Shown one piece after another: positions 36,709 through 44,534 of a DNA stretch of 64,000 nt; the stretch's first letter is position 1, and every line of letters starts with the position of its first letter. The notes under the pieces were generated by a model. That model saw only the letters and a list, made by a program, of their open reading frames with translations, was not told the origin of the DNA and made no database searches. The DNA lies in the NCBI RefSeq assembly GCF_039535785.1, contig NZ_BAAAXV010000005.1:806001-870000 (forward strand), written 5' to 3'. The DNA is from Nonomuraea helvata (GTDB lineage Bacteria > Actinomycetota > Actinomycetes > Streptosporangiales > Streptosporangiaceae). A program made the translations under genes and the position numbers.

Positions 36709-36873
36709 GGAGGTCAACGTGCCTTGGGGGAAGGCGCGCAGGCCGGATCCGTAGCCAGCGGCGTTGTGGAGCAAGCTGATCAAACCAGTGACCACTGCAG
36801 AAGATCTACCTCACCTCGGATCGCCTTCATTACCCCTACAAGGCAAAGTTGCAGCCCGAGCCTGATTCACAGT

Positions 36874-37218
36874 TCAGGTCAGCGTGCAGCGCGTGTTGCA
36901 CACCGGGCAGTAAGCCCGCTTGGCGTTGGAGCTGACCTCGACGTCACACCGTGCGCAGCGCCCGTCCTCCCACAGGCCCTGCTCGGGTCCGGGACCATCG
37001 TCGTAGTGGTCCCGATCGGGCCACGCCACCAGCGTCACGTCGATGCCGGCAGGCTCCTGCTCGTAGACGGTGGCCGTGGCCAGGACCAGCGTCGTACGCA
37101 TTCCGTTGCCGTCCTCGGCGTGCTGGGGCAGGACCCGGCGCAGCACGTCGACCAGTTCGCGCACGGGTAACCGCCCGAGTTGCCGGGCCAGGCGGACACG
37201 GTCCTCATCGGTACTCAC
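36874..37218 (-). CDS. Hypothetical protein with C-terminal zinc-ribbon-like cysteines
   Basis: About 114 residues. The N-terminal half (STDEDRVRLARQLGRLPVRELVDVLRRVLPQHAED) is helical and the C-terminal 30 residues hold two cysteine pairs, CARCDVEV and CPVCNTRC, as in a small zinc ribbon. The family is not recognised. I chose GTG 37218, where the conserved-looking part begins; the frame extends to 37272 and into the left arm of an inverted repeat. It lies outside and left of that repeat. Expression and function are unknown. Confidence 0.55.
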   Translation of the reverse strand: MSTDEDRVRLARQLGRLPVRELVDVLRRVLPQHAEDGNGMRTTLVLATATVYEQEPAGIDVTLVAWPDRDHYDDGPGPEQGLWEDGRCARCDVEVSSNAKRAYCPVCNTRCTLT

Positions 37219-37258
37219 CCGAACGACCGTAGCTCGAAAGTCGGTGTTGCCGACCTGG

Positions 37259-37718
37259 TGCGGTGGCCACAAACGTGCGCCGGGTCTGATGAACTGCAGT
37301 CACACGTCGAAGCGCTCGACTGTCGGGAGAACTCCGGGTGCCCACAGAGCCACGAGAGCGTCAACGCGTGAGGAGTAGTCGTTGCGCTCCGCCTCCATGT
37401 GTTTCTCCAGCGTCTCTTGGCTGGCCCACTGTTCGAGTATCACCAGCCGGTCAGGGGCGTCCAGACTCTGGAACAGTTCGTACTGCTCGCAGCCCTCTTC
37501 TTGCTGCACGAGAGCCTGCAGCGCCTTGAAAGCGCTGGCGAAACTGGCGGCCTGGCCAGCGGCAACCTGGATCGTGATGACATGACGAACAGCCACAAGG
37601 TCTCCCCTCGCTAGTGCGACGCAAAGCAGACTAATCGCCCGGATCATTGCAGACCAGCGGTCGCTGTTGCCCAAACTGGAGCAGCCACCAGACCCGGCGA
37701 ACGTTTGTGGCCACCGCA
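37259..37718. repeat. 30-bp inverted repeat bracketing the ABM-domain gene
   Basis: Left arm 37259-37288 begins TGCGGTGGCCACAAACG; the right arm 37689-37718 is its reverse complement at 29 of 30 positions. Between lies one small gene (37300-37596). Flanking target-site duplications are not evident. The structure resembles a small non-autonomous element with cargo, or an old inverted duplication. Confidence 0.75.
37300..37596 (-). CDS. Antibiotic biosynthesis monooxygenase (ABM)-domain protein
   Basis: 98 residues forming one ferredoxin-like ABM domain: a start VRHVITIQVAAGQAASFASAFKAL, then EEGCEQYELFQSLDAPDRLVILEQWASQETLEKHME and a C-terminal strand. Members include cofactor-free quinol monooxygenases (YgiN type) and heme-degrading enzymes, usually working as dimers on aromatic or quinone substrates. 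The GTG at 37596 follows GGGGAG; the frame extends upstream without a better start. It is the only gene inside the 30-bp inverted repeat, which suggests it moved as a unit. No neighbours give a pathway; the MarR-controlled oxidoreductase operon lies to the right on the same strand. Confidence 0.75.
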   Translation of the reverse strand: MAVRHVITIQVAAGQAASFASAFKALQALVQQEEGCEQYELFQSLDAPDRLVILEQWASQETLEKHMEAERNDYSSRVDALVALWAPGVLPTVERFDV

Positions 37719-37817
37719 CTAGCTGCTGCTCGGGGAGAACGAGCGGTGGGCCTGGCAGTCTCGCGCTCCGGGAGGCCGCTTTGGCCCATCCCGGACGCAA
37801 GTACGGCGTGCGTTTGG

Positions 37818-38432
37818 TCAGGCGGTGTCGAGCCTGGTCAGCTCGATGTTCAGTGCTGAACGGATGTAGATCTCGATGAAGCCCGGCAGCCATCCCTCAT
37901 ATGTGCGCCTGCTGAGCGTCTGGGCAAGGCGTTCGTCCGGCTCCTGAGTGAGGTTGACTATCCGCCACAGATTCAGCGGCTCTTTCTCATCGCCGGCGAC
38001 CGCGTGCTCGATGTGGAACAACGGCTGCTTCGTTCCCGCCCGCAGCGTGGCGCCGGTCGGACCGGGCAGTTCCGCCGCGCCGATGAAGGTGACCCGTTGC
38101 TCGGCAGGGTTCAGGTGGACCCTTTCCAGGACCAGCCCGAAGTCGTCCTGCTCCATCCAGCGCCGTTGCTCTGAGGAGCGGTCGAACGTCGTTCGATCGT
38201 CTGCGGCGTTCCAGGTGACGGCGCTCCCCTCGCGTACGACGTAGGGGAGGTAGATGTCGGGATGCCATGCCTTGCGGACCTCGAGGTCCCACAGCATGGT
38301 GCGGGTGAAGGTCAGCGGCTCGCTTGTCTTGTACCGCTCGGCGAGCACGCGGTTGATGTCGATGGAGGGTGGCTCGAAGCGGGTGTTGCGCGGATCGGCC
38401 CATGCCCGGGCGAACTCGTCCTCGTGGTTCAT
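37818..38432 (-). CDS. Hypothetical protein co-transcribed with a quinone-type oxidoreductase
   Basis: 204 residues, soluble, with no signal sequence and no motif that I recognise; it begins MNHEDEFARAWADP and contains several Trp/Arg-rich stretches (HPDIYLPYVVREG, QRRWMEQDDFG). The ATG at 38432 overlaps the stop of the oxidoreductase gene (ATGA), so it is the second gene of the MarR-linked operon. A role with the oxidoreductase, for example in the same detoxification or secondary-metabolism step, is an inference from the coupling only. The 220 bases after it contain the right arm of an inverted repeat and no other gene. Confidence 0.65.
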   Translation of the reverse strand: MNHEDEFARAWADPRNTRFEPPSIDINRVLAERYKTSEPLTFTRTMLWDLEVRKAWHPDIYLPYVVREGSAVTWNAADDRTTFDRSSEQRRWMEQDDFGLVLERVHLNPAEQRVTFIGAAELPGPTGATLRAGTKQPLFHIEHAVAGDEKEPLNLWRIVNLTQEPDERLAQTLSRRTYEGWLPGFIEIYIRSALNIELTRLDTA

Positions 38433-39367
38433 GGCCGGTCTCGCGGCGTCAGGACGAGGCGGCCGCGAAGGCCGCCCTTGGCGAAGAGTTCGTGGGCCTG
38501 GGCGGCCTGGTCGAAGGTGAAGGTCTGGGCCAGCCGGAGGGTGAGCCGACCCTGTTCGACGAGGGTGACCAGTTCGCTGAGGCGTGCGCCGTCACTGCGG
38601 ACGAAGACGGTCTCGACTCTGATGCCACGCTCGGCCGGTGGCGTGGCGGGCGGCATCACGCTCACGAACGTGCCACCGTCCCTGACCGCGGCCAGCGCCG
38701 GGGGGCCGATGACCGCCGCGTCCAGCAGTCCGTCCACGCCCTCGGGCATGATCGCGCGCAGGGCGCGGGCCGGGTCGTCGGAGCGGGGAAGGAAGGTGGC
38801 TCCGAGCCTGCTGATGAAAGTCTCGTCCTGGGGAGAACCGATACCGATGACGTTGAGACCCCGGTGCCGGGCCAGTTCGACGGTGTAGCCGCCGACCGCG
38901 CCGGCTGCTCCGGTGACGGCCACGGTTTGGCCTTCGGTCAGGCCGAGCAGGTCCAGAGCCTGGTCGGCGGTCAGGGCGTTGACGGGGAGCGTCGCCGCTT
39001 CGGCCGGGTCGACTCCGGCCGGAGCGGACGCGACCGCGGCGGCGTCCAGCACGACGAACTCGGCGTGCGTGCCGCGCTTGGTTGTCAGCCAGTCGGACAT
39101 GCCGACGACGTTGTCTCCTGGCGCGAAGCCGGGCGTGGCCGGTCCGACGGCGTCGACCCAGCCGGCCACATCCCAGCCCAGGACGTAGCGCGGTCCCGCG
39201 GGCAGCATCGGCCCAAAAGCGCCGGAACGGGCGGCGACGTCGGCCGGATTGACGGTCGCCGCCTCGACGCGGATCCGCACCTGACCTTCGCCGGGCTGGG
39301 GTAAAGGCTCGTCGACGACGGCCAGCACGCTGGGGTCGCCGAAGGAGGTGAAGCCCACTACACGCAT
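38429..39367 (-). CDS. NADP-dependent zinc-independent alcohol dehydrogenase/quinone oxidoreductase
   Basis: 312 residues of the medium-chain dehydrogenase superfamily. The start MRVVGFTSFGDPSVLAVVDEPLPQPGEGQVRIRV and the segment with GWDVAGWVDAVGP are typical of quinone oxidoreductases; the nucleotide site TVAVTGAAGAVGGY carries the AxxGxxG pattern for NADP(H). The zinc-ligand cysteines of alcohol dehydrogenases are absent. It would reduce quinones or activated alkenes. The first gene of a two-gene operon, it is read divergently from the MarR gene, and the three-copy operator lies in the 95 bases between. Regulation by that MarR protein, with an electrophile as signal, is likely. Confidence 0.85.
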   Translation of the reverse strand: MRVVGFTSFGDPSVLAVVDEPLPQPGEGQVRIRVEAATVNPADVAARSGAFGPMLPAGPRYVLGWDVAGWVDAVGPATPGFAPGDNVVGMSDWLTTKRGTHAEFVVLDAAAVASAPAGVDPAEAATLPVNALTADQALDLLGLTEGQTVAVTGAAGAVGGYTVELARHRGLNVIGIGSPQDETFISRLGATFLPRSDDPARALRAIMPEGVDGLLDAAVIGPPALAAVRDGGTFVSVMPPATPPAERGIRVETVFVRSDGARLSELVTLVEQGRLTLRLAQTFTFDQAAQAHELFAKGGLRGRLVLTPRDRP

Positions 39368-39394
39368 GGTGATCTCCCTTGTAGACTCAACAGA

Positions 39395-39441
39395 TGGTTA
39401 CGGGCATAACGTTATGCGCCTAACCATTATGCACGTAACCA
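39395..39441. promoter_or_regulatory. Triple operator between the oxidoreductase and marR-like genes
   Basis: Three copies of the 15-base sequence TTATGCnnnTAACCA: one reversed (39395-39409), two direct (39412-39426 and 39427-39441). The junction of the first two forms the 12-base palindrome CATAACGTTATG. The copies lie between divergent start codons, where a MarR dimer would repress both genes. The dense repetition makes binding of several dimers likely. Confidence 0.8.
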
Positions 39442-39462
39442 TCTCGCACGCAAGGAGGCCTG

Positions 39463-39906
39463 GTGGACTTCGAACGGGCCGAGGCGCTGAACGGAGCGAT
39501 CCGGATGATCGCCCTGAAACACCGGGCCCGGGCCGGCGCCAAGCTCGCAGAGCTGGGACTGCACCCAGGGCATGAGGCCGTGCTGCTCCTGCTCCACGCC
39601 GACGGCCCGCAGACTCAGCGACAGCTGGCTGCCGGAGCGGGTTGCGAACCACCCAGCATCACCCTCATGGTGCGCAAGCTCGAGGCGGCGGGGCTGGTCA
39701 GCCGCGTCGCCGCGGTCCAGGACGCGCGCGCGAACGTCGTACAGCTGACCGACAAAGGGCAGCAGGTCATCCCGCAGCTGAAGCAGCTGTGGCAAGATCT
39801 CGCGGACGAGACCGTCGCAGGCCTGACTGACACCTCGGTCGATCAGATGATCAAGGCGCTCACCGACCTGGCTCACAGCCTCCACAGCCAAGCACCAGGT
39901 GCCTGA
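39463..39906 (+). CDS. MarR-family transcriptional regulator
   Basis: 147 residues with the winged-helix layout: N-terminal dimer helix, HTH near residues 45-75 (LHADGPQTQRQLAAGAGCEPPSITLMVRKLEAAGLV), wing with DARANVVQLTDKG, and C-terminal dimer helices. One cysteine (GAGCEPP) sits at the HTH and could be redox-active, but that is speculative. The GTG 39463 is preceded by the strong site AAGGAGG. It is divergent from the oxidoreductase gene and probably binds the triple TTATGCnnnTAACCA repeats in front of its own start. It ends 26 bases before the stop of the convergent GH39-like gene. Confidence 0.9.
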   Translation: MDFERAEALNGAIRMIALKHRARAGAKLAELGLHPGHEAVLLLLHADGPQTQRQLAAGAGCEPPSITLMVRKLEAAGLVSRVAAVQDARANVVQLTDKGQQVIPQLKQLWQDLADETVAGLTDTSVDQMIKALTDLAHSLHSQAPGA

Positions 39907-39932
39907 GGCGGCTCAGAGCGAAGCGAGCGCTT

Positions 39933-41321
39933 TCAGGCGCCGCCGCGGCCTGACCACTTGATCTCGTACGGTTTCAGCGTCACCCGCCGGCCGTCCACCC
40001 TCGCGGAGACGGGCCTGTCCGAGGTGTTCACCATGACGACCTGGCGCTCCTGGCCCAGTGCCGTGATCCGGGGGTTCGAGGTGTCCACCCGCTCCACCCG
40101 CACCCCCACCGGGAACCACTTCGTGAAGCCGCTGAGCAGGCCGGCCATCGGCATCTCACCGCCGACTTTCGGGGCCCACAGGCAGCCCGAGCACTCGCCC
40201 GCCCCCTGCTGCTGCGGATTCCAGTAAAGAGCGGTCGTCACGCCGCTCCTGGCGAACTCCATCAGCGCCGCCGCCTGAACCGCCGTGCGCTTCCGCTCCG
40301 ACCAGCCCGAATTCTCCGGCTCGACGTACCATTCGGCCCACCACACAGGCAGGTCACGGCTCTTCTGCCGCAGCCAGGTCGTGATCGCGCCGAACTTGTT
40401 CTGGGCCGCGAAATCATCGGGGATGTTGCCCCGGTCGTTCGTCATGGAGGCGCCGTCGACGACGACGAAATCGGCGCCCTTCTTGTGGTCCAGCCAGTAT
40501 TCGATCGCGTCCAGCGCCCTCTGGTCGACCGTGCCCCACGGCCCGCTCAGTTCGGAGCGGCCGCCTCTGGCGTTGCTCTCGATCGGCATGTACGGGCCGC
40601 CGACCTGGATGTTCCTGTCCACCTGCTTCAAGGCCGTGTAGACCTTGTTGTACAGCGCGGTGTACGACTCGGCGTCCCAGCGGTTCCTGGACGGATCCCA
40701 GAAGCCCTTGAACTCGTTCCACACCAGGTAGTGCTTGACGGTCGGATACTGCCTGGCGACCCTGGCGGCCAGTTTCGCGTAGTCGTCGAAGTGTTCCGGT
40801 TTCGGCGCGACCGTATGGTTCCTGCTCCAGTCCGTACGCCCGGCCTGCCCGCCCTTCATCCAGTCGGGCGCGCAGCACAGCGTGATCACCGGCACGGCCC
40901 GCGACGACGCCATGAACCTCAGCCGCCGGTTCAGGTCGCGGAAGTTGAACTGACCAGGACTCGGCTCGGGGTTGCCGACGCCCCAGCCCATGATGTGCTG
41001 GTTCTGCAGCATCGGGACCCGGCCGAGCATGCCCTTGGCCTGCTCGGCGACCCGCCGCGGCTCGTTGTCGGCGCTGTACTGGGTGTGGGTGACGCCCCAG
41101 CGCGGCCAGTTGGCGAGCGCCGGCGGCTGCTCCAGCTGCGGCGCGGGCTCGTTGGGCACCGTCGAGGCGACCTCGTCGCCCCTGAACATGCTCCGGGCCT
41201 TGCTGCGCGTCGAGGCGTAGACCATGATGCCCGCCACGAGCACCACCGCGAGAATGCCCGCTCCCAGAGCGAGCGGCCACGGAGATCGTCGCCGCGCGTG
41301 CCGGCCGTCAGTTGGAATCAC
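39933..41321 (-). CDS. Membrane-anchored GH39-like glycoside hydrolase
   Basis: 462 residues. A short basic N-terminus (RHARRRSPW) precedes a transmembrane segment (PLALGAGILAVVLVAGIMVYA), so the enzyme domain is outside the cell. The catalytic domain is a TIM barrel of the GH39/cellulase type: WGVTHTQYSADNEP, the acid/base Glu in LVWNEFKGFWDPS and a likely nucleophile Glu in WWAEWYVEPE. It ends in a small beta domain. Substrate could be a xyloside, an arabinoside or an oligosaccharide; family members in actinobacteria are poorly known. The GTG at 41321 follows GAGGAG; the longer frame upstream is an artefact. A hairpin terminator separates it from the SDR gene upstream. Confidence 0.8.
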   Translation of the reverse strand: MIPTDGRHARRRSPWPLALGAGILAVVLVAGIMVYASTRSKARSMFRGDEVASTVPNEPAPQLEQPPALANWPRWGVTHTQYSADNEPRRVAEQAKGMLGRVPMLQNQHIMGWGVGNPEPSPGQFNFRDLNRRLRFMASSRAVPVITLCCAPDWMKGGQAGRTDWSRNHTVAPKPEHFDDYAKLAARVARQYPTVKHYLVWNEFKGFWDPSRNRWDAESYTALYNKVYTALKQVDRNIQVGGPYMPIESNARGGRSELSGPWGTVDQRALDAIEYWLDHKKGADFVVVDGASMTNDRGNIPDDFAAQNKFGAITTWLRQKSRDLPVWWAEWYVEPENSGWSERKRTAVQAAALMEFARSGVTTALYWNPQQQGAGECSGCLWAPKVGGEMPMAGLLSGFTKWFPVGVRVERVDTSNPRITALGQERQVVMVNTSDRPVSARVDGRRVTLKPYEIKWSGRGGA

Positions 41322-41408
41322 TGGAGGCTCCTCATCGTGGCGCAAATGTACAAGGGGCTCACGAGCCGGCGAAGGTTTTTCAGGGCGCGCGAACATAAGG
41401 AAACGCAC

Positions 41409-41433
41409 AAGAGCCGGGATAGCCCCGGCTCTT
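41409..41433 (-). terminator. Hairpin after the SDR gene
   Basis: Perfect 10-base stem AAGAGCCGGG (41409-41418) with CCCGGCTCTT (41424-41433) and a 5-base loop, located between the stop of the SDR gene and the start of the GH39-like gene, both on the minus strand. The T-run is short, as usual in actinobacteria. Confidence 0.7.
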
Positions 41434-41473
41434 ATTACGGTAATAATCCCGCTTGCAAGTGACTTGCCGTTTA

Positions 41474-42223
41474 TCAGAGCGCGGGTGGCCGCTGGCCTCC
41501 TGCGGGGCCCGGCACCCCCGCATAGCGGTACGGCACCGGCTGTCTGCCGGGCTGCACGACCAGGAGCGTGCCGGGGGTGTCGGCGTAGAAGGCGGATTCG
41601 ACGGCGGCGGCCACGTCCTCTGCCGTGAGCAGCGGGAACCCGGCATCGACGAACATCTCCCGCGACTCGGCCACCAGCGGCGTGTCGGTGAATCCCGGGC
41701 ATACGGCGTTTATCCGGATGTTCTGCACGGCCAGCGGCTCGGCGAGCGCCCTCACCAGGCCGACGACGGCGTGCTTGGTCATGGTGTAGATCGGGTCGCC
41801 GGAGAATCCCACGAGTCCGGCCAGCGACGAGGTGGCCACGATGGCGCCCCCGCCGGACCGGATGAGCAGCGGGACGCTGGCCCGCACCCCGAACACGACG
41901 CCGTCCATGTTCACCCCGACCACCTGGCGGTACCGCGCCACGTCGAAGTCCGCGAGGTCCACCTGCCCGGAGACGCCCGCGTTGAGGTGGACCAGGTCGA
42001 GCCGGCCGAAGCGCCGCTCGGCCAGCGCCACCGCCTCCAGGGAGGCCTCCTCCTGGCTGACGTCGGCGGCCAGCCACGCGCCGCCCAGCTCCTTGGCCAG
42101 CCGCTCGACGCCTTCGCCGTCGAGGTCGACGAGGACGCATCTGGCACCGCCCGCCGCCAGCCGCCGCGCCACGGCGGCGCCGATGCCGCTGGCCGCTCCG
42201 GTGATGAGTGCAACAGTGCTCAT
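41474..42223 (-). CDS. Short-chain dehydrogenase/reductase
   Basis: 249 residues with all classical SDR motifs: TGAASGIG for cofactor binding, D at the end of beta 2 (VLVDLDGE, favouring NAD+), NAG (HLNAGVSG), catalytic Ser in ATSSLAG and the YxxxK (YTMTKHA), then PGFTDTP. It oxidises or reduces a hydroxyl or keto group, substrate unknown. It follows the phosphotransferase gene by 41 bases on the same strand, a pair often seen with acyl-CoA dehydrogenase genes in actinobacterial lipid or side-chain catabolism, though no dehydrogenase of that kind is in view. Start ATG 42223. Confidence 0.9.
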   Translation of the reverse strand: MSTVALITGAASGIGAAVARRLAAGGARCVLVDLDGEGVERLAKELGGAWLAADVSQEEASLEAVALAERRFGRLDLVHLNAGVSGQVDLADFDVARYRQVVGVNMDGVVFGVRASVPLLIRSGGGAIVATSSLAGLVGFSGDPIYTMTKHAVVGLVRALAEPLAVQNIRINAVCPGFTDTPLVAESREMFVDAGFPLLTAEDVAAAVESAFYADTPGTLLVVQPGRQPVPYRYAGVPGPAGGQRPPAL

Positions 42224-42264
42224 GGTGCTCCTTGAGGGCTGAGGATCAGGGGTGCCCGTACGGG

Positions 42265-43293
42265 TCAGGGCTGGTCGAGCATGCGATGTGCGCGGGAGAT
42301 CAGCGTCGGCACCGCGGAGCCGATGCGGTCGAATCCCTCCCCAACCGTCTTACCTTGCCGGAACCGGGCGTGGATACCCTCCACGATGACCGCGAGCTTG
42401 AAGTTTCCAAAAGCCACATAAAACCCAAGATCTGAAATATCCCGGCCTGAAACCTTTGCGTAGTGGGCGGCGAACTCCGATGAATTCATGAACCCGGGCG
42501 CCACTGTCACATCTCCCGCCACCGGAATCCCGGCCCGTTCCGAATCCCCCCGATCGTGCCAGTACGTCAAAGTGAGCCCCAGATCGGCCAGCGGATCACC
42601 CAGCGTGGACATCTCCCAGTCCACCACGGCCGCGATCTCGGGAGAGTCGCCAAGCTTGATCAACGTGTTGTCCAGCCGGTAGTCCCCGTGCACCAGCGTG
42701 CTGTCGGACGAGGCGGGCAGCCGCTCCCGCAGCCGCCGCACGAGCCGGTCGTACTCGGGCAGATCCGCCGTCTTCGACCGCTCCCACTGCTGCCCCCAAC
42801 GGTCGAGCTGCCTGCTCAGGTACCCCTCGGGCCGCCCGAAATCCCCCAGCCCCACCTCGCGGTAGTCCACCGCGTGGATGGCCGCCAGCACCTCGGCCAG
42901 CCGCTCCGACAGCCGCCGCGTCCGCTCCGGCGAAGGCGAGCCCAGCTCTTCCCGGGTCCGTACGGCCGCGCCCGCCACGTACCCCATGAGATAGAACGGC
43001 GCGCCGATGACTGACTCGTCCCCGCAGAACGCGACCGGCGAGGGCACCGGAACGGGCGTGGGCGCGAGCGCCGAGATGACCCGCCACTCGCGCCGCATGT
43101 CGTGGGCGGTGGGCAGCACGTGACCGAGCGGCGGCCTGCGCAGCACCAGGCGGCGCTCGCGGGCCTCGACGAGGTAGGTCAGGTTGGACCTGCCGCCGGA
43201 GATCAGCGAGACGGACAGCGGCTCGCCCGCGTCGGGCACGTGCCGGCCCATCCATGCGACCAGTGCGGGCCGGTCAATGCCAGGTACGGTCAT
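42265..43293 (-). CDS. Aminoglycoside phosphotransferase-family protein (ACAD10-like)
   Basis: 342 residues of the APH/choline kinase fold. Seen motifs are: GGRSNLTYLV as nucleotide loop, RLVLRRPP with the ATP-binding region, the catalytic HGDYRLDN and the metal-binding DWEMSTLGDPLADLG. The phosphotransferase family next to SDR or acyl-CoA dehydrogenase genes, like the N-terminal part of human ACAD10/11, phosphorylates hydroxy-acyl groups such as 4-hydroxyacyl-CoA. That role is inferred from gene pairing with the SDR downstream (41 bases), and antibiotic resistance is less likely. Start ATG 43293 with GACC upstream and no clear ribosome site. Confidence 0.85.
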   Translation of the reverse strand: MTVPGIDRPALVAWMGRHVPDAGEPLSVSLISGGRSNLTYLVEARERRLVLRRPPLGHVLPTAHDMRREWRVISALAPTPVPVPSPVAFCGDESVIGAPFYLMGYVAGAAVRTREELGSPSPERTRRLSERLAEVLAAIHAVDYREVGLGDFGRPEGYLSRQLDRWGQQWERSKTADLPEYDRLVRRLRERLPASSDSTLVHGDYRLDNTLIKLGDSPEIAAVVDWEMSTLGDPLADLGLTLTYWHDRGDSERAGIPVAGDVTVAPGFMNSSEFAAHYAKVSGRDISDLGFYVAFGNFKLAVIVEGIHARFRQGKTVGEGFDRIGSAVPTLISRAHRMLDQP

Positions 43294-43451
43294 GGACCAA
43301 CATTAGAACGTCACTCGGTCCTGAACACCAGCTGGGAGTTCTGCAACGTTCCGGACCTGCGGCAATGACGCTTCTAGTAATAACCTTTACTCTGACCGTA
43401 CAGGTCCCCCCTCAATATCGAGAAATAGTGGCATGCCAACGGTAGGAGCCC

Positions 43452-44534
43452 ATGCGCGTCACCCTTGCCCTCCCCCATGAGCTGGGCCATTCCGAACTGA
43501 CCCGATGGCGGGATCTGCAGGAGGCGGACCCTTCGGTCGACAGCCCCTTCTTGTCCCCAGAATTCACCATTACGGTCAGCAAACTCCGAAATATGGTGCG
43601 AGTCGCCGTTCTTTACGATGGTCCGGACATCGTGGGCTTCTTTCCTTTTGAGCGACATCCGCTGGGCATCGGCAAACCGGTCGCCGCCGGGCTGACCGAC
43701 GCGCAGGGGCTGATCCGCGCCAAGGACTTCGAGATCGAACCGCGCAGCCTGATGAAGGCCTGCGGGCTCGCGGTGTACGAGTTCGACCACCTGGTGTCCG
43801 GCCAGCCGCTGCTGAGCGCCCGGCACTCGCGGCACCCGTCGCCGATCATCGACCTGCGGGGCGGCTACGACCACTACACGGAGGAGCTCAGGAAGCACTC
43901 CGGCAAGACGTACAAGTCCACCCTGGCCAAGTCGCGCAAGCTCGAGCGCGAGGCGGGGACGGTCCGCCACGACTACGCCACCACCGATCTGGCGCCCCTC
44001 CACACGCTGCTCGGCTGGAAGACCGACCAGTACCGCCGCACGGGGCGCACCGACAGGTTCGCGCACCGCTGGATCGTGGAGCTGGTCGAGCGGCTGCTGG
44101 CGACCCGCTCGGACAGCTTCGCCGGGGTGCTGGACATGGTGTACGTGGACGACCGGCCGATGGCCGGGCATTTCGGGCTGCGTACGCGTACGACGCTCGC
44201 CGGGTGGTTCCCCGCCTACGACCCCCATTTCGCTAAATACTCCCCCGGCCTCATCCACCACCTGGCGATGGCCGAGCAGGCCGCCAAGAACGGCATCCAG
44301 ATGATCGACATGGGCCGCGGGGAGAAGGAGTACAAGGACAAGCTGAAGACGGGCCAGCTCGAGGTGGCCGAGGGCCGTGTGGCACGGATCGGCGCGGCGG
44401 CGGGCGTCCACTGGATGCTGCGGGTGCCGGTGCGCAAGACGCGCGCCACGGTGCTGGGCAACCCGTTGCTGCTCAAGACCGCCGACAAGGCGCTCAAGAC
44501 GTACGGGCGGCTCCGTACCGTCCTGCAAGGGTGA
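43452..44534 (+). CDS. Second FemAB/BioF2-like GNAT acyltransferase
   Basis: 360 residues, a paralogue of the enzyme at 8391-9521: the same start pattern (GELG/HELGHSELTRWRDLQEAD), GFFPFERHPLGIGKP, WKTDQYRRTGRTDRFAHRWIVEL, GHFGLRTRTTLAGWFPAYD and the end motif with MIDMGRGEKEYKDKLKTG. Start ATG 43452 follows GGTAGGAG. It overlaps the DegT-like gene by four bases (GTGA), forming a two-gene unit. Such double-GNAT proteins take part in the modification of amino sugars in surface glycans, so it may act on the polymer of the 8-16 kb operon or another glycan. The 158 bases upstream hold no gene. Confidence 0.85.
   Translation: MRVTLALPHELGHSELTRWRDLQEADPSVDSPFLSPEFTITVSKLRNMVRVAVLYDGPDIVGFFPFERHPLGIGKPVAAGLTDAQGLIRAKDFEIEPRSLMKACGLAVYEFDHLVSGQPLLSARHSRHPSPIIDLRGGYDHYTEELRKHSGKTYKSTLAKSRKLEREAGTVRHDYATTDLAPLHTLLGWKTDQYRRTGRTDRFAHRWIVELVERLLATRSDSFAGVLDMVYVDDRPMAGHFGLRTRTTLAGWFPAYDPHFAKYSPGLIHHLAMAEQAAKNGIQMIDMGRGEKEYKDKLKTGQLEVAEGRVARIGAAAGVHWMLRVPVRKTRATVLGNPLLLKTADKALKTYGRLRTVLQG

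Noticed and set aside
39933..42140. 735-residue form of the GH39-like protein
   Set aside because: The first 270 residues are antisense to the SDR gene or in another frame of it and have shadow composition; GTG 41321 has a good ribosome site and precedes the membrane anchor.
42265..43293. Aminoglycoside resistance gene
   Set aside because: The fold is of that superfamily, but pairing with an SDR gene and the ACAD10-like sequence suggest a metabolic kinase.
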